Part shown: positions 50,650 to 61,508 of the stretch, piece by piece | Position numbering within the stretch: the stretch's first letter is position 1 | How the letters are laid out: the number at the start of each line of letters is the position of its first letter | Origin: Epiperipatus broadwayi | Lineage: Eukaryota > Onychophora > Udeonychophora > Euonychophora > Peripatidae | NCBI GenBank assembly: GCA_028023455.1 | Contig: JAQFVV010013314.1 | Location: 95,836 to 159,835, forward strand | Reading direction: 5' to 3' | Length of the DNA stretch: 64,000 nt | Made by a program: the position numbers and the translations under genes | Notes under the pieces: model-generated | The model's database searches: none | What the model was told of the DNA's origin: nothing | The model's input: the letters and a program-made list of their open reading frames with translations, nothing else

Positions 50650-50702
50650 CTCATAGAGAAGTATTTTCGATTATATTCATAATCATTATCAGCTCAACTC
50701 GA
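50650..50702 (-). ncRNA. Near-complete hammerhead motif, PLE5 left copy
   Basis: - strand: GAG (50693-50695) pairs with CTC (50656-50658). Core CTGATAA (50686-50692) differs from CUGANGA only at G8. One extra U (50685) precedes the perfect stem II GATTAT/ATAATC (50669-50684, loop GAAT in this orientation). GAAA is at 50665-50668, then AATACT and U50659 as cleavage base. The + strand copy at 50880-50916 keeps stem II and GAAA but has a more decayed core. Confidence 0.55.
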
Positions 50703-50714
50703 ATTTAGGTCAAG

Positions 50715-50830
50715 AAAGAGATAATGAAAAAAGAAAAATTAAAAAGGCAGTTTTTAGATATAAAAATACAATAATAAATAGACAGTCAGAAATTTTAGGA
50801 TTAATGAATTGTGGGACATTTAAATCAATA
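50715..50830 (+). pseudogene. PLE5 GIY-YIG C-terminal remnant
   Basis: A short frame reads RQERDNEKRKIKKAVFRYKN, then TIINRQSEILGLMNCGTF, matching PLE2 (ERNHCKRKIKEAIFINRN...LINRQAANIK). Only the last about 40 residues remain. Confidence 0.7.
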
Positions 50831-51335
50831 TGTGTTTCCGGTTAGTAATAAATGATTCCATTTTGAAATTTGAATTGAATTGTTAATGATTATGAATATA
50901 ATCGAAAATATTTCTCTATAAGTTTTTATTTATATTATATTATAAGTTATTTACCATTAAAGGAGGCATTTTACATCAATGGAAACATCCATGCCATTAA
51001 TAGAAAAGACACTTGCTTCGAGATCTCGAAGAAATGGGCTACATAATACTAGCTTATTTGAATATTTGTATTTGCATATATTTTATTATACATTTTATAA
51101 AGGCTATGAATATGAGGCATGGATCCTCGAAAATGTTAAGCCGATAAACTTTAATACTGATTTATATCTTCTCTAATTAACAATTATAAATAAGTGTTTT
51201 TTTTTTTTTTGTTTTACATAATAGTGAGAAGTAAAACTATATTCATTATGATTATATTATAAGTTATTTACCGTTATTTGGAATATATTCAAGTTTTGTT
51301 ATTGTATTATTAATATTAGCAGACATTTGATTTTG

Positions 51336-51340
<5 letters not shown>

Positions 51341-51371
<31 letters not shown>

Positions 51372-51372
51372 A
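51341..51372 (+). repeat. TA/GT microsatellite
   Basis: Short TA tract followed by eleven GT units. Confidence 0.9.
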
Positions 51373-52240
51373 CAATAAATTACACATGGATAGACCTGGG
51401 TAGTGTCTTATATATGACTAACAAAACCTCACATGATAATTTCACAAAACAGAAAAGCATTAATTTAATTTAAGCTATCTATAGAAAGTTCAATAACTTT
51501 CACATAGTAATATGTGATGAAAAGACAATATCTCTGCTGGATATATGTTTTTAATCATATTTGACTTCCACATCAGCTTAGAAAATAATATAACATCAAA
51601 TGCAGCACCATCCTTGGTAACTAGTTCAGAAAGCACTCTCTGTTATTTTGTTTTCTAAAGAAAGCTCCAAATTCACTGCTTTTACAACCAAACAATAAAG
51701 AATGACAGATAATGGTCTAGGGCAGTAGGTGTTCCAATTAATATGTTTATTACAGTTAAAAAAACGGTAATTTCCATCAAAAGTTGAAAAATAAATATAC
51801 AAATTTTATAGAACCAAGTTCAATCAAAAACAAAATCAAATATATGTAGAAATCAAAATATCAAGCACTTTAGTGAATAGGAAATGATGAAAGAAAAAAT
51901 TAGTAGAAAAAAAAAAACAACCAGCATAATTACATGAAAGAAACCTCAAATTATTATGATAATCAAATATGGAAAAAACAAAATTTAGCATCTATTATTA
52001 GTAAATGAACTATAAATAACTGCATACCTGCATGACAAAAGTATAAAAAAAAATCTTATATGTCTAGAAATCAAAATTTCAAGCATTTTAATAATTAGAA
52101 AATGAACAAAAAAAATAGCAAAAATCAAAATTACAGAAATAATTTTTAATTTGTAAATAGCAAACATAACAATGAAAAAATAAATTTCTCAACAAAAACC
52201 ATGAATAGACAAACCTACAAAAGAATGAAATATACTTAGG
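51373..52240. other. A+T-rich DNA with weak short repeats
   Basis: A phrase of about 80 bases (AGAAATCAAAATATCAAGCA at 51849) recurs diverged at 52062. No gene seen. Confidence 0.4.
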
Positions 52241-52244
52241 ACTG

Positions 52245-53230
52245 AAAAATGAATTTGATTAAAAATATTTTTTCCAATGTTATTTATTGCATGATGCTTA
52301 TCAATAAATAGATATGTTACCTGTAATTCTCATTTATTAAATTTTGTTAAACATAAAAATAACTTTGGATCAGAGGATGACAGGAAATTTTCAGCTTATG
52401 CAAAACTTCAAAAAAAATAAAATAAATACCAAATTTTTGCCACTTCGCCCCCCAAAAAAAACAAATTATTAATATTAAAACTGTAAGTAGTGAATAAAAA
52501 AATAAAATTATAAAAACACATTATAAAGATATATTTTATTATTTAAATATATAAAAAGTCATTTGCCATGACAAAACATATGGGAAATAATAAAATGGAG
52601 GTTAAAAATTGAAAAGGAAGAACGATGCATTCTCAGGTGTTCATCCTTGATTTCAAATACTTGCTTAAACCCTTTATTTTAACGTGACAATAAAACAACT
52701 TTAAAATAACAACGTTCATTTATTTAACTGCCTATTCACTCACACATTCATACAACTATTAACAGATTAATTTATAAAATAATAAACATATTTATGACTG
52801 TAGAATATAATTTGATTAAAAATATTTTCTCGAACAGTATTTATTGCATAGTGTTCATCAATGAATAGATATGTCATCTGTAATTATCACCAATTAAAAC
52901 GCTGTGGATATTTTTTAATATAATAAAAAAATATTAAGCACCTTTATGCAGGGGATGGAAAATTTCAAAAACAATAATTTCGAAAACGTTTGATTAACAA
53001 GCAAAAAACAAATTACTATTATCGAAGACGTAAGTCGTGAATAAAAACTAAAATGAGAAAAATATTTACAAAAATAAATATGATTTTAACTGAAAGCATG
53101 CACAATATTTTTTTCCATGGCAAACACATGGAGAATAATAAAATAAAAATAAAACTAAAGGGTCAACAGGATATTTGACATTGATGACTTAGTCAAACCA
53201 TTTTAAAGAGGTAATTAAAAAAATAAGTTA
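52245..53230 (+). repeat. Diverged tandem duplication, period about 555 bp
   Basis: TTTGATTAAAAATATTTTTT...TATTTATTGCATGATG at 52254 recurs at about 52810, followed by the shared AATAGATATGT...CTGTAATT. Further on, CATGACAAAACATATGGGAAATAATAAAAT at 52567 recurs at about 53115 with substitutions. No coding capacity. Confidence 0.6.
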
Positions 53231-53299
53231 GGGGGAAGGATAGCAACTCCATTCTTTTATTTAATTGCCTAGTCATCCACACTTTTAAACAACTATTAG

Positions 53300-53612
53300 C
53301 TGTCTAACAACTTAATAAGTATATATCAATCTATTTTTTACTTGTCTCACAATTTATCTCTATCAGTCTATTATTTACCTGTCTATTTATCTGGTTATCC
53401 AGATACCCAACTATCTCTCTTTTACAAGTCTATCTATCTGATTTTTTTTATTGTTTCTTTATGTAGTCCTTTATCCATCTATTATCAACTTACTTTCGGT
53501 TTTATTTATTTGTTTATCTGGTTTATACAAACCTAATTATTTATGCATACAGTCATCTATTTAACTATCTAGCCATATACCTATCCATTACTATCTGTCT
53601 TCATATCAATCA

Positions 53613-53660
<48 letters not shown>

Positions 53661-53870
53661 GGTTTTCTATCCTACCATTCTATCTATCTACATATCTATC
53701 ATTTTTCTACTTACCTATCTATTTATCTGGTTTTCTACCAATGCATTTATTTATAAATCCAGCTATATATTTAATTATCTAGACAACTACTCATCCTTAT
53801 CTATTTATCTGTCTACCTACATATCTACTATCAATCTGTATCTATTTAATAAAAAACACACAATTACTTC
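53300..53870 (+). repeat. TCTA tetranucleotide repeat domain
   Basis: A perfect TCTA core at about 53607-53660 in a 550-base region of degenerate CTAT/TCTA units with interspersed CTGGTT variants. The reading frame across it is a repeat artefact. Confidence 0.9.
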
Positions 53871-54720
53871 TCTACAAAGCATAGCAAAATGGCTTTTTCC
53901 AGAAGTTAAACACTAAAATATTACAAACAATATATATATAAGAGCTACTATAATATATATACAGTTTGCTTGGTGTGTACATATATAATAGTATTTTTTA
54001 TAGTTTGGTGATATATTTTAATATATGTTAGTTTTAGTTTTTTAATGGATTTAAGACATTTAGATAGAATACTGAAAAGCAATTTCTTTTATTCTTTTAT
54101 TTTTAATTATGCTGCCATAAATGGAATGCTTTTGTGTGCATGTTAATATTTATGAGAACAAATGTTATAAACAAATGAAGAGTTTTAAACTTTTATTATA
54201 AATAATTATTATTATTTCTAAAGTCAATTGGCTAATCAACAACAAAACGTATTTTTATAAATAAATTTTTATTTACTTCTTTTGTTATCTTTATAAGCTT
54301 TTCAAGTTTCATTCAATTAATAATAAAATTTGAGTAAAAAATGTTTAAATTAAGTAATATAATGTTAATATTAATATTAGTTTTAGTGATATAATTTGTA
54401 AAATAATGTTAGCACATAATAAAGACAAAAATTCGGATACTGACCTAGCTTTTTGCTACATCAAACCTATCACAATAAAATCAAAATGCTTTAACTATAT
54501 ATATATTCAACAATGTTTAAAATACTATTGCTAATGTATAGCCACATTAGTAGAGAAAATACATATGAGAGGGGGGCGATCTACTTCTGCATAAAGCAAC
54601 TATTAATAAGTAAGCTTACATATACAACAATAGTTGTTACAAACTAACTATAGAACTTAGTCTTAAGAAAAAATCCTTCATCTTAAGAATTTAAACAGAT
54701 AAAAAATATTGAATTAACAA
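53871..54720. other. Intronic A+T-rich DNA
   Basis: No supported feature. Confidence 0.5.
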
Positions 54721-54727
54721 TAAACGT

Positions 54728-54822
54728 TGGTGGTCGAGAGATCAGAACAATTGCCTTACAAGTAGTTGTCCTAGGCTAGCGGGTTCGCTTCCCGGCCGAT
54801 GCTATGACATATGAGAAAAAAA
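54728..54822 (+). mobile_element. tRNA-derived SINE, second copy
   Basis: GTTGGTGGTCGAGAGATCAG (box A region), GGGTTCGCTTCCCGG (box B) and GATGCTATGACA, then an A-rich end. Clearly homologous to 50515-50632 over its full length of about 95-110 bases. Confidence 0.75.
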
Positions 54823-56770
54823 GAGCTTAAATTATGATTTTAGTAATAAAATATTCAATTACTATACAGTTAATAATATATTTTATCTACGATATTAATA
54901 ATAAACATGAATTTTAGAAATAATTTTATTTGAATATATACACACACAAAATATTGAATATGTCTGTCCAACTGCAAGATATATACTTTCAATTGTTAGT
55001 TCAAATATATTTTTATTATTAAAATATTGAAATTATTAAATCAATTTTATTTCAAAATGCAAATGGGGAAAAATCCACATTTAATACATATTTAAAGAAG
55101 TTTTTATGTGAAAAATATCGAATACAAATTATTTTCAAATATAAATTTTTAAAATATGAATTAAAGTAATTAGGCTAATTGAATTATAGGGCTCTAAACG
55201 TTTTTAAATAAGGATTTATATACATAAAATAGTTGTATATATGTTTAACATTTATAAAAAAAATTATTGCATCAAAGTTTGTGCTATATTATGAGCTGCA
55301 TCTTTAATGAATAAAGTTCTAGATGGTTTGACATAATAGTTTCCTTCATTTTGTAAAGGAAAAGACTCGAAATTTAAGTTGACATAAACTCTCTATATAA
55401 TTTAGATAAAGTGAGGTGAAATATAACAGAAAATATACATATAATGAATTTTTATTTTTTTATGTTTTCATCATTTTTCTTCATGCTTAAAATACACTTT
55501 CAATGGGTTTCCATGAAGCATGCATTTTGTATTTGAGATAAACTTTTAGTAGACTCTATTGTTTATATTTGAAAAGGCGTTCAATGGATTGTATTTTTGA
55601 TCAGTTATGATGAGCAAACAGAAGATAATCCAAAAAGAATTAGCTTTATGAGGCAATAACATTTTAATACAAATATATGTTAAGATGCTCTATTATCATA
55701 ATGCATATTAGACCGAACCTGTGTCATTAGCATATATAGTACAAAAGGCGTTATAAGAAATTATATAATTTAATATTTACTTTATTAAGATTAAAATGCA
55801 AACACATTAAAAATGCACTCTGCTATAAGATTATGCTTATGTATGTTATCTGTGTGTATGAAAATTTATGATGATGACAGTTTGATTGTAATTATATATT
55901 TATTTTCATAACCTACGGTTAATTATTAAATGTTTTTTAAAAAAATTAACATGGTTTAAACTTTTTAAATATGTTCAACTATTAGTAGTAACCCATACGT
56001 TTATAGTAAACAATAAGTATTTTAGTAGAATTCATTCCCTTCTGTCACTCAAATCGTTCTCATCTAATTAGGTATTTATATTCATAATTACTGAATCTAA
56101 AATCATTTTTAATTAACTAGACTACTGTGACAAAAATATCTATCACAAATTTTATTTTCTTTATAAAACAGCTTTTACTATTGATAGTATAGTGAAACTC
56201 TTTACATTATCCATCACAACGCCATACTTTCAGTGCAACATAGAGTTTTTCTAACAAAATAAGAGTTGACCATGGGTTTTTCCATAGACATTCTGCAGTA
56301 AAACTTTGTAGGACAATTTTTACTATTGACAATTAACATTCTCCAAGCATAGTAACACACTTTCAACACAACCCAGAAATCTTCTAACAAAAATTAAAAG
56401 ATGGTCATGAATTTTTATAGTCATCCTGGATCAAACATGAAAGAATTTAAAACAACAACCATAAATACTACTTTTTGCTGTTAACTGAAAAGAGATCTAT
56501 TGATTCCACTTGGAGGTATTAAAAGAATTGACCAGGACGAATTGCTAATGCTGACTCCATACATTTTTATCACTGTAGCTGTTATGTGAGCTCACCAACA
56601 TGCATTAGCCAGAGTGATACGGTTATTAGCTTTCTACTTCCAAGTTTAACTTTTTTCTTAGTTGTCTGATAGCTATTAACTGTAATCAGTTGATTTTTTT
56701 TGAAGAAAGAATGAATGTGTGTGTGAATAATTTTTTTAAATAGATATTTACAATCATGACAGACAAATGA
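54823..56770. other. Intronic A+T-rich DNA
   Basis: No gene seen. A short diverged direct repeat of about 120 bases lies at 56170-56290 and 56300-56420 (CAGTGCAACATAGAGTTTTTCT against CAACACAACCCAGAAATCTT). Confidence 0.4.
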
Positions 56771-59370
56771 ATCTTAGACCTTAATTCCAGAAGGCTATAA
56801 AATCACCAGCCAAGTGAGAAGAATCCCTGATTGTGGACCCAGGCTGCCATTTGATGATGACTTTTGATTTAGGTATTTACAACTGCAGATCACTTTCAAG
56901 TGAACTGTCTTATATTAAATGGGATATTATTGGATTTTGTGAAGTTAGAATAAAATGTCAAGAGACAATTGATTTAAAAAATAGACATGTACATATATAC
57001 TACAAATGCATAAACATGAGAAATATAAGTGGAAAGGGATTCATTATAAATAAAATGTGAAAGAATGGCATTGTTAAGATTGATGGTGTATCAGGCAGAG
57101 TGATAGGACTAATCACTCAATTTAATAGCAAATATCAAATGCAAATAATTCACGTTTATGATTGAACAAGTTCTTATTGTGATGACAAAGTAGAGGATTT
57201 TAATATGGATGTACAAAATAATTTTGATAAGATAAAACATTTTAAAATTATTATGGAAGACTTTAATGCTAAAATTGGTAAACAAGTGGAAGAAAGAGGT
57301 CATAGAGTTGTAAAGTTCATAGAAAAAGAACACTTTATATTGTGGATTTTTGTTTGGAAAAAATGTTAATGGAAATAGATATGTAAGCATCCAAATGAAA
57401 ATATAGCAGAATTGGATTCTGTTTCGACTAACAGAAACTATGTACTTTAAGATTGTAATGTTCTTAATAAATTCAACACAGGAAATGATTATCGATTAGT
57501 GAGATGTAAAGTACATGTTAATGCAAATCTAGATAAATAAAAATTATTAAGAAAAATAATATTCATAGTTGATATTTCTAACCGTCACAAATTTTTGCAG
57601 TGAATATAAATTATAAGTTGCAAATTGTTTTCAAATATTAACAGATTTTTAAATATGATTCATATTTGAATGTAATGAATAGATAAAAGCCTGATATATT
57701 TTTAAAAACTGCAACAAAAAAATATCTGGTAGTAAAAAGCAGCAACTGTCCAGTGAAACTTGTATTGAAACAAGACAATTTATGATGAAAAGAAGAAAGG
57801 TGAAAATATATAAAAGTTATGCATTATGAAGGATTGATTATCTTGAACTTTGTAAATTGATGCAAAAAAGAGTTATTAATGATATAGGAATGTATAATTG
57901 TGAATTAGCAAGGAAAAACTGTAGAAGAGAATACAAGACTCAAGAATGTAAAATAACATATTGGATCATAAAAAAATTGTATATCTAATAATATAAAAAG
58001 ATAAACTATTAACTAAAAAAAGATATGACATCATGAAATGTGTAGAAGAATTCTATCAAAAATTCTATAGCAATAATGATCAAAGGAAACTATCTTCTGC
58101 AAATACTATATCTTTTGAATTGCCTAGAATTTTAATGAAAAAGTGAAACAATCAATTAAATTTAAAAAGAAGGGAAGAGGTCCAGATAAGAATGGAATTA
58201 TAATCAATATCTTAAAAGAAGCAGAAGAAGAAATAAAACAATTTTGGCAAGGTTATATAACCAATGTCTAAATAATAAAGATATGTCAAATGATTGATAG
58301 AATAAAGTATTAAAGTAATAAAGAAAATATTAGAAGTTACAAATCTATTTTACATACAATTTTTACTAAAATAATTACAACTCATCTATAGTGAACTCAA
58401 CTAACAGAACACGGTGAATTTAAAAGTAGTTTTACTATAGTGGATCCACATCCAAGCATTAAGAGTAATTATAGAAAGGACCCATTTACATGAGTTGTCA
58501 TTATGTTTTAGATTTGTAGATTATAAAAAGATGTTTAATTGTATAAGCTTTTCTTCAGTGATTAAAGTATTGGATCATTAAGATATAGACAAAAGTTATT
58601 GTCATTTTCTGCAGACTATTTATAAAATTGCAAAATAAACAATTTGATTTCATAATGATAGTAAAATAATTAATATTGGGAAGAGTTTACAATAGGGTGA
58701 CTACAATATCTCAAAACTTTTTATAGCAGTTTTGTAAGAAGTATTTTGTGAATTAAAATGGGAGGTTAAGGGAATATAAGTAAATACAGATTATTTAAAT
58801 CATCTGTATTTTGCAGATAATGTCGTTGTTTTTGCAAATAATGATTTACAGTTTCAAGAAATGTTGAAAGAATTATCAGATAATAGTAAGAAAAAAGGAT
58901 TAAAGAAAAATGTTAAAAGTACTAAAGTTATGTTCAATGAATTTTCTCACAAGAAAAAAAACATAACGATTGATAATGATGGATTAAAATATGTTAGCAG
59001 CTACAAATATCTTAGTCAAATTATTACTACAGATGAAAACATAGTGTATGAAATTAAGCATAGATTTAAATTTGATTGGTAGAAATATTTTAGCATTAAA
59101 AGTAAGATGTCTGTGTGGTTGAAAAGGAAGTTTTTAAATAAATGTGTATTACCAGTTCTTTCTTATGAATCTGAGACTAGGGCATTTAATAATAAAGCAA
59201 TACAGAGGCTTCTGATTATTCATATGGAAGATGTAAGTTAGGAGTAAGAAGAAGAAGATGCTGAAAATAAAATACATAGGTTGGAGAACAGGCAGGCATT
59301 ACTGACATCATTGGAAAAAAATAAGATATTGAAAGAGTTGTGCAGGATTCATTGTTAAAAGAGATGGTAT

Positions 59371-59962
59371 TAGACAGGGTATGAGCACAGACTTTCACAT
59401 GACCCACCACTCTCCACACTATCTCATAACACTGATACACTTGAACACATATATGTTGAAAAGATAAATAATCACCAATATACGTATTTCATGCTAAACC
59501 AGCAATCATCAGTTGGTCCAGATTACCATCTCTACACATATATGCTACAAGTGCTCAGATATATATTAAGATAGCAAATTCTCCTACTTTAATGGACAGG
59601 CTTCAATCTACTCCACACTCCAACTCTTCAACCGTCCATCCAATTGAAAATCTGATAATGGAACGCTCAAAGGCCACCCTGAGGCCGAGATTATTGTCAC
59701 ACCCATGTTGACCTAAAGTCAATCTGACCCCTCATGTACAGGACATAATCCATTAAATACATATACAAGGGATAGGCAGACATCTCTAATATGTAATAGC
59801 TGAAATACACAGGCTTATATATACCTGCGTCTATATATGTAATAGACAGGGTATGAGCACAGACTTTCACATGACCCACCACTCTCCACACTATCTCATA
59901 ACACTGATACACTTGAACACATATATGTTGAAAAGATAAATAATCACCAATATACGTATTTC
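59371..59962 (-). mobile_element. Retrozyme-like element, copy c, 1.25 units in tandem
   Basis: A 472-bp unit plus a second partial unit: GACAGGGTATGAGCACAGAC occurs at 59373 and 59845. In ribozyme (-) orientation the insert begins at GAAATACGTATA, inside a hammerhead motif. It then runs through one complete unit with a full hammerhead (59467-59527) and stops at CATACCCTGTC. The LINE resumes at once with TCTTAAACTGGATTCC, as in the related copy at about 2178, so the boundaries are clear. It encodes no protein. The fixed 3' end and ribozyme-proximal 5' end fit insertion of a processed or circular ribozyme RNA copy. Confidence 0.8.
59467..59527 (-). ncRNA. Hammerhead-like ribozyme motif, retrozyme copy c
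   Basis: Best-preserved member of this family. - strand: GGTAATC (59521-59527), bulge TGG, ACCAA (59513-59517), exact core CTGATGA (59506-59512), stem II TGCT/AGCA with GGTTT loop inside 59491-59505, GAAA (59487-59490). Stem III is the perfect palindrome ATACGTAT (59480-59487). A59479 is the cleavage base (UA triplet), then TTGGT (59474-59478) pairs with ACCAA and GATTATT (59467-59473) pairs with GGTAATC. The only non-consensus point is U-U at 10.1/11.1. The second unit shows the same stem III and 3' half at 59940-59962. Confidence 0.75.
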
Positions 59963-60140
59963 AGTCTTAAACTGGATTCCAAGAGATTGTAAAAGTCTTA
60001 GAAAAAGATTATATGTGAGATGGATGGATGAAATAAGTAAGTGTGATGGGGTGATGTAGAGAAGAGAGGTTAGAGATCAGAGAAGATGGATTAAGCTTGG
60101 AGAGCCCTTTATTCTACAGCAAATCGATAACAATTAAAAT

Positions 60141-61320
60141 GGTGATTATGATTCACCTAAAATCAGACTTTCATTACATTATGTTACTATTATATTTGAC
60201 ATATGTCACATAGTGAAGGCCTTTTACAAACATTCTAGACAAATATCGTAATGCACCATTTTGATTTGCACTGACATTTTTGATAGTTTTGTGACAAAGT
60301 CTTTCTCACCATAAAATCCAAACTATACTACACAGAAAACCATTCACACAGGAAAATACTTAACATATATATTCAATCATGTTAATATACACAAAAACAT
60401 ATATATTATTGGTATGGGATAGAGCAAACAAAGATAGTTAAGAATTTTAGTGGAATGAAAAAATAAATATTTTACATAGAAAAAATTGTCATGAAAATTG
60501 TTTAAAAAATCTTTAAATATATAACAAAAAGAAACTGGTGAAGACAAACTAAAATTTTATTATCCAATATAATATCACAACAACTTTCCAAAGTTAAAAC
60601 ACATTGAAAGAAATTCTAATTATTACAAAACATAAACTTAAGATGCTGAAAAGTAAAAACTGCATCAGTGAAATACTATGCAAATGTAAAGAACATATCA
60701 GTGAAATCAGCTTCCACATTGAAAAATGACTAAAAAGTGCAAAACAATGATTAAAGAAGAAAAATAGATATGTATAAAATAGCACACTGTGCATATACAA
60801 ATAAATGTATTTTCAAATGAGAAAAACAAAAATATTGAAACAGAAAAAAAAATTGAAAGAAAATTTAAAAGGCTTCTCATAACACAGTAACAAATAATCC
60901 CATATTTTACAATTAGTATTTAAATCCATAATGTTTGGAAATATTTATTTTGCTCTTAAGAAAAAATAGAGAAATCATGATGATCCTCATAAATATATAA
61001 AATGTTTAATAATGGTGGTGGTTAATAAGGTAGCCTAGTTATTTAGAGCATTACTATAAATGCAATGTTAATTAATCCAGGAATGACCAGTTCTATTCTG
61101 TTGCTATTATTGTCCCTGTTTAGGCCAGAAAAATATGAATATGGCACAAAATTATGTCAACAGTTGATTTATATACCAATCTATGTATATATTGCTAACA
61201 GTTAAAAGTATTCAAAAAGTATAAATAAAGTTGATTTTTTTTAAAACATTTACCAATTAACACTAGATAACACAAAAAGCTAAACATATAAATGAAAACC
61301 CAAAAGGAAAAAAAAATTCT
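60141..61320. other. Intronic A+T-rich DNA
   Basis: No gene seen; the - strand frame at 60594-60800 is T-rich low complexity. Confidence 0.5.
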
Positions 61321-61346
61321 TATAAAACTTTATTTATTTTTCATAG

Positions 61347-61508
61347 GCACAGTATGTAAAGCAAAAAAACCTAGGAGGAATAATGATCAGTTCTGTAGAA
61401 GAAGATGATTTTAGAAATTTATGTGGAAAAGGAAAAAATCCAATAATGAAGACAGTAGCAAAAGTTTTTGATATATATCCAAGTAATAAAATATATTTTC
61501 AATTCTAA
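61347..61508 (+). CDS. Chitinase-like (GH18) gene, last recognised exon
   Basis: It reads AQYVKQKNLGGIMISSVEED, DFRNLCGKGKNPIMKTVAKV, then FDIYPSNKIYFQF and a stop at 61506-61508. It joins the previous exon in frame (...SVKEK|AQYVKQKNLGG). The acceptor is TTTTTCATAG (ends 61346). This is the end of the GH18 barrel, normally GGAMxWSLDxDDFxGxCG.GKYPLL. The Trp of that motif, which stacks under the substrate in subsite -1, is Ser here, and the LDxDDF block reads VEEDDF. Either translation stops at 61508, or the donor-like AAGTAATA after 61482 is used and further exons (for example a chitin-binding domain) follow; I saw none before 64000. Confidence 0.88.
   Translation, partial: AQYVKQKNLGGIMISSVEEDDFRNLCGKGKNPIMKTVAKVFDIYPSNKIYFQF

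Larger units (their letters stand above)
50626..50960. mobile_element. Head-to-head PLE pair (PLE5)
   Basis: The left part (50706 to 50626, continuing beyond the SINE to about 50465) is the 3' tail on the - strand. The right part (50707-50960) is a nuclease end plus 3' tail on the + strand. Both tails share stem II GATTAT/ATAATC, the GAAAATA block and TTTTTATTTATATTATATTA. A further tail copy lies at 51245-51300. The geometry is again 3' ends outward. Confidence 0.65.
56780..60140 (+). mobile_element. RTE-clade LINE, near full length, degenerate
   Basis: Two regions are readable. The first is an APE-type endonuclease (56862-57540): LGIYNCRSLS, LSYIKWDIIGFCEVRIK, SGKGFIINKM, IIMEDFNAKIGK (catalytic DFN) and FNTGNDYRLVRCKV (terminal DHR-like block). 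The second is the RT with C-terminus (about 58140-60125): FADNVVVFANNDLQFQEML (catalytic motif with D to N change), YVSSYKYLSQIITTDENIVY, KCVLPVLSYESET, and RLYVRWMDEIS near the 3' end. Numerous stops and frameshifts make it inactive. It lies in the sense orientation of the host intron. A retrozyme-like element (59371-59962) interrupts its 3' part; the same LINE region is uninterrupted at 2.1 kb. Confidence 0.85.

Noticed and set aside
53300-53870. CRISPR-like array
   Set aside because: The repeats are simple TCTA units without spacers, and the window is animal DNA.
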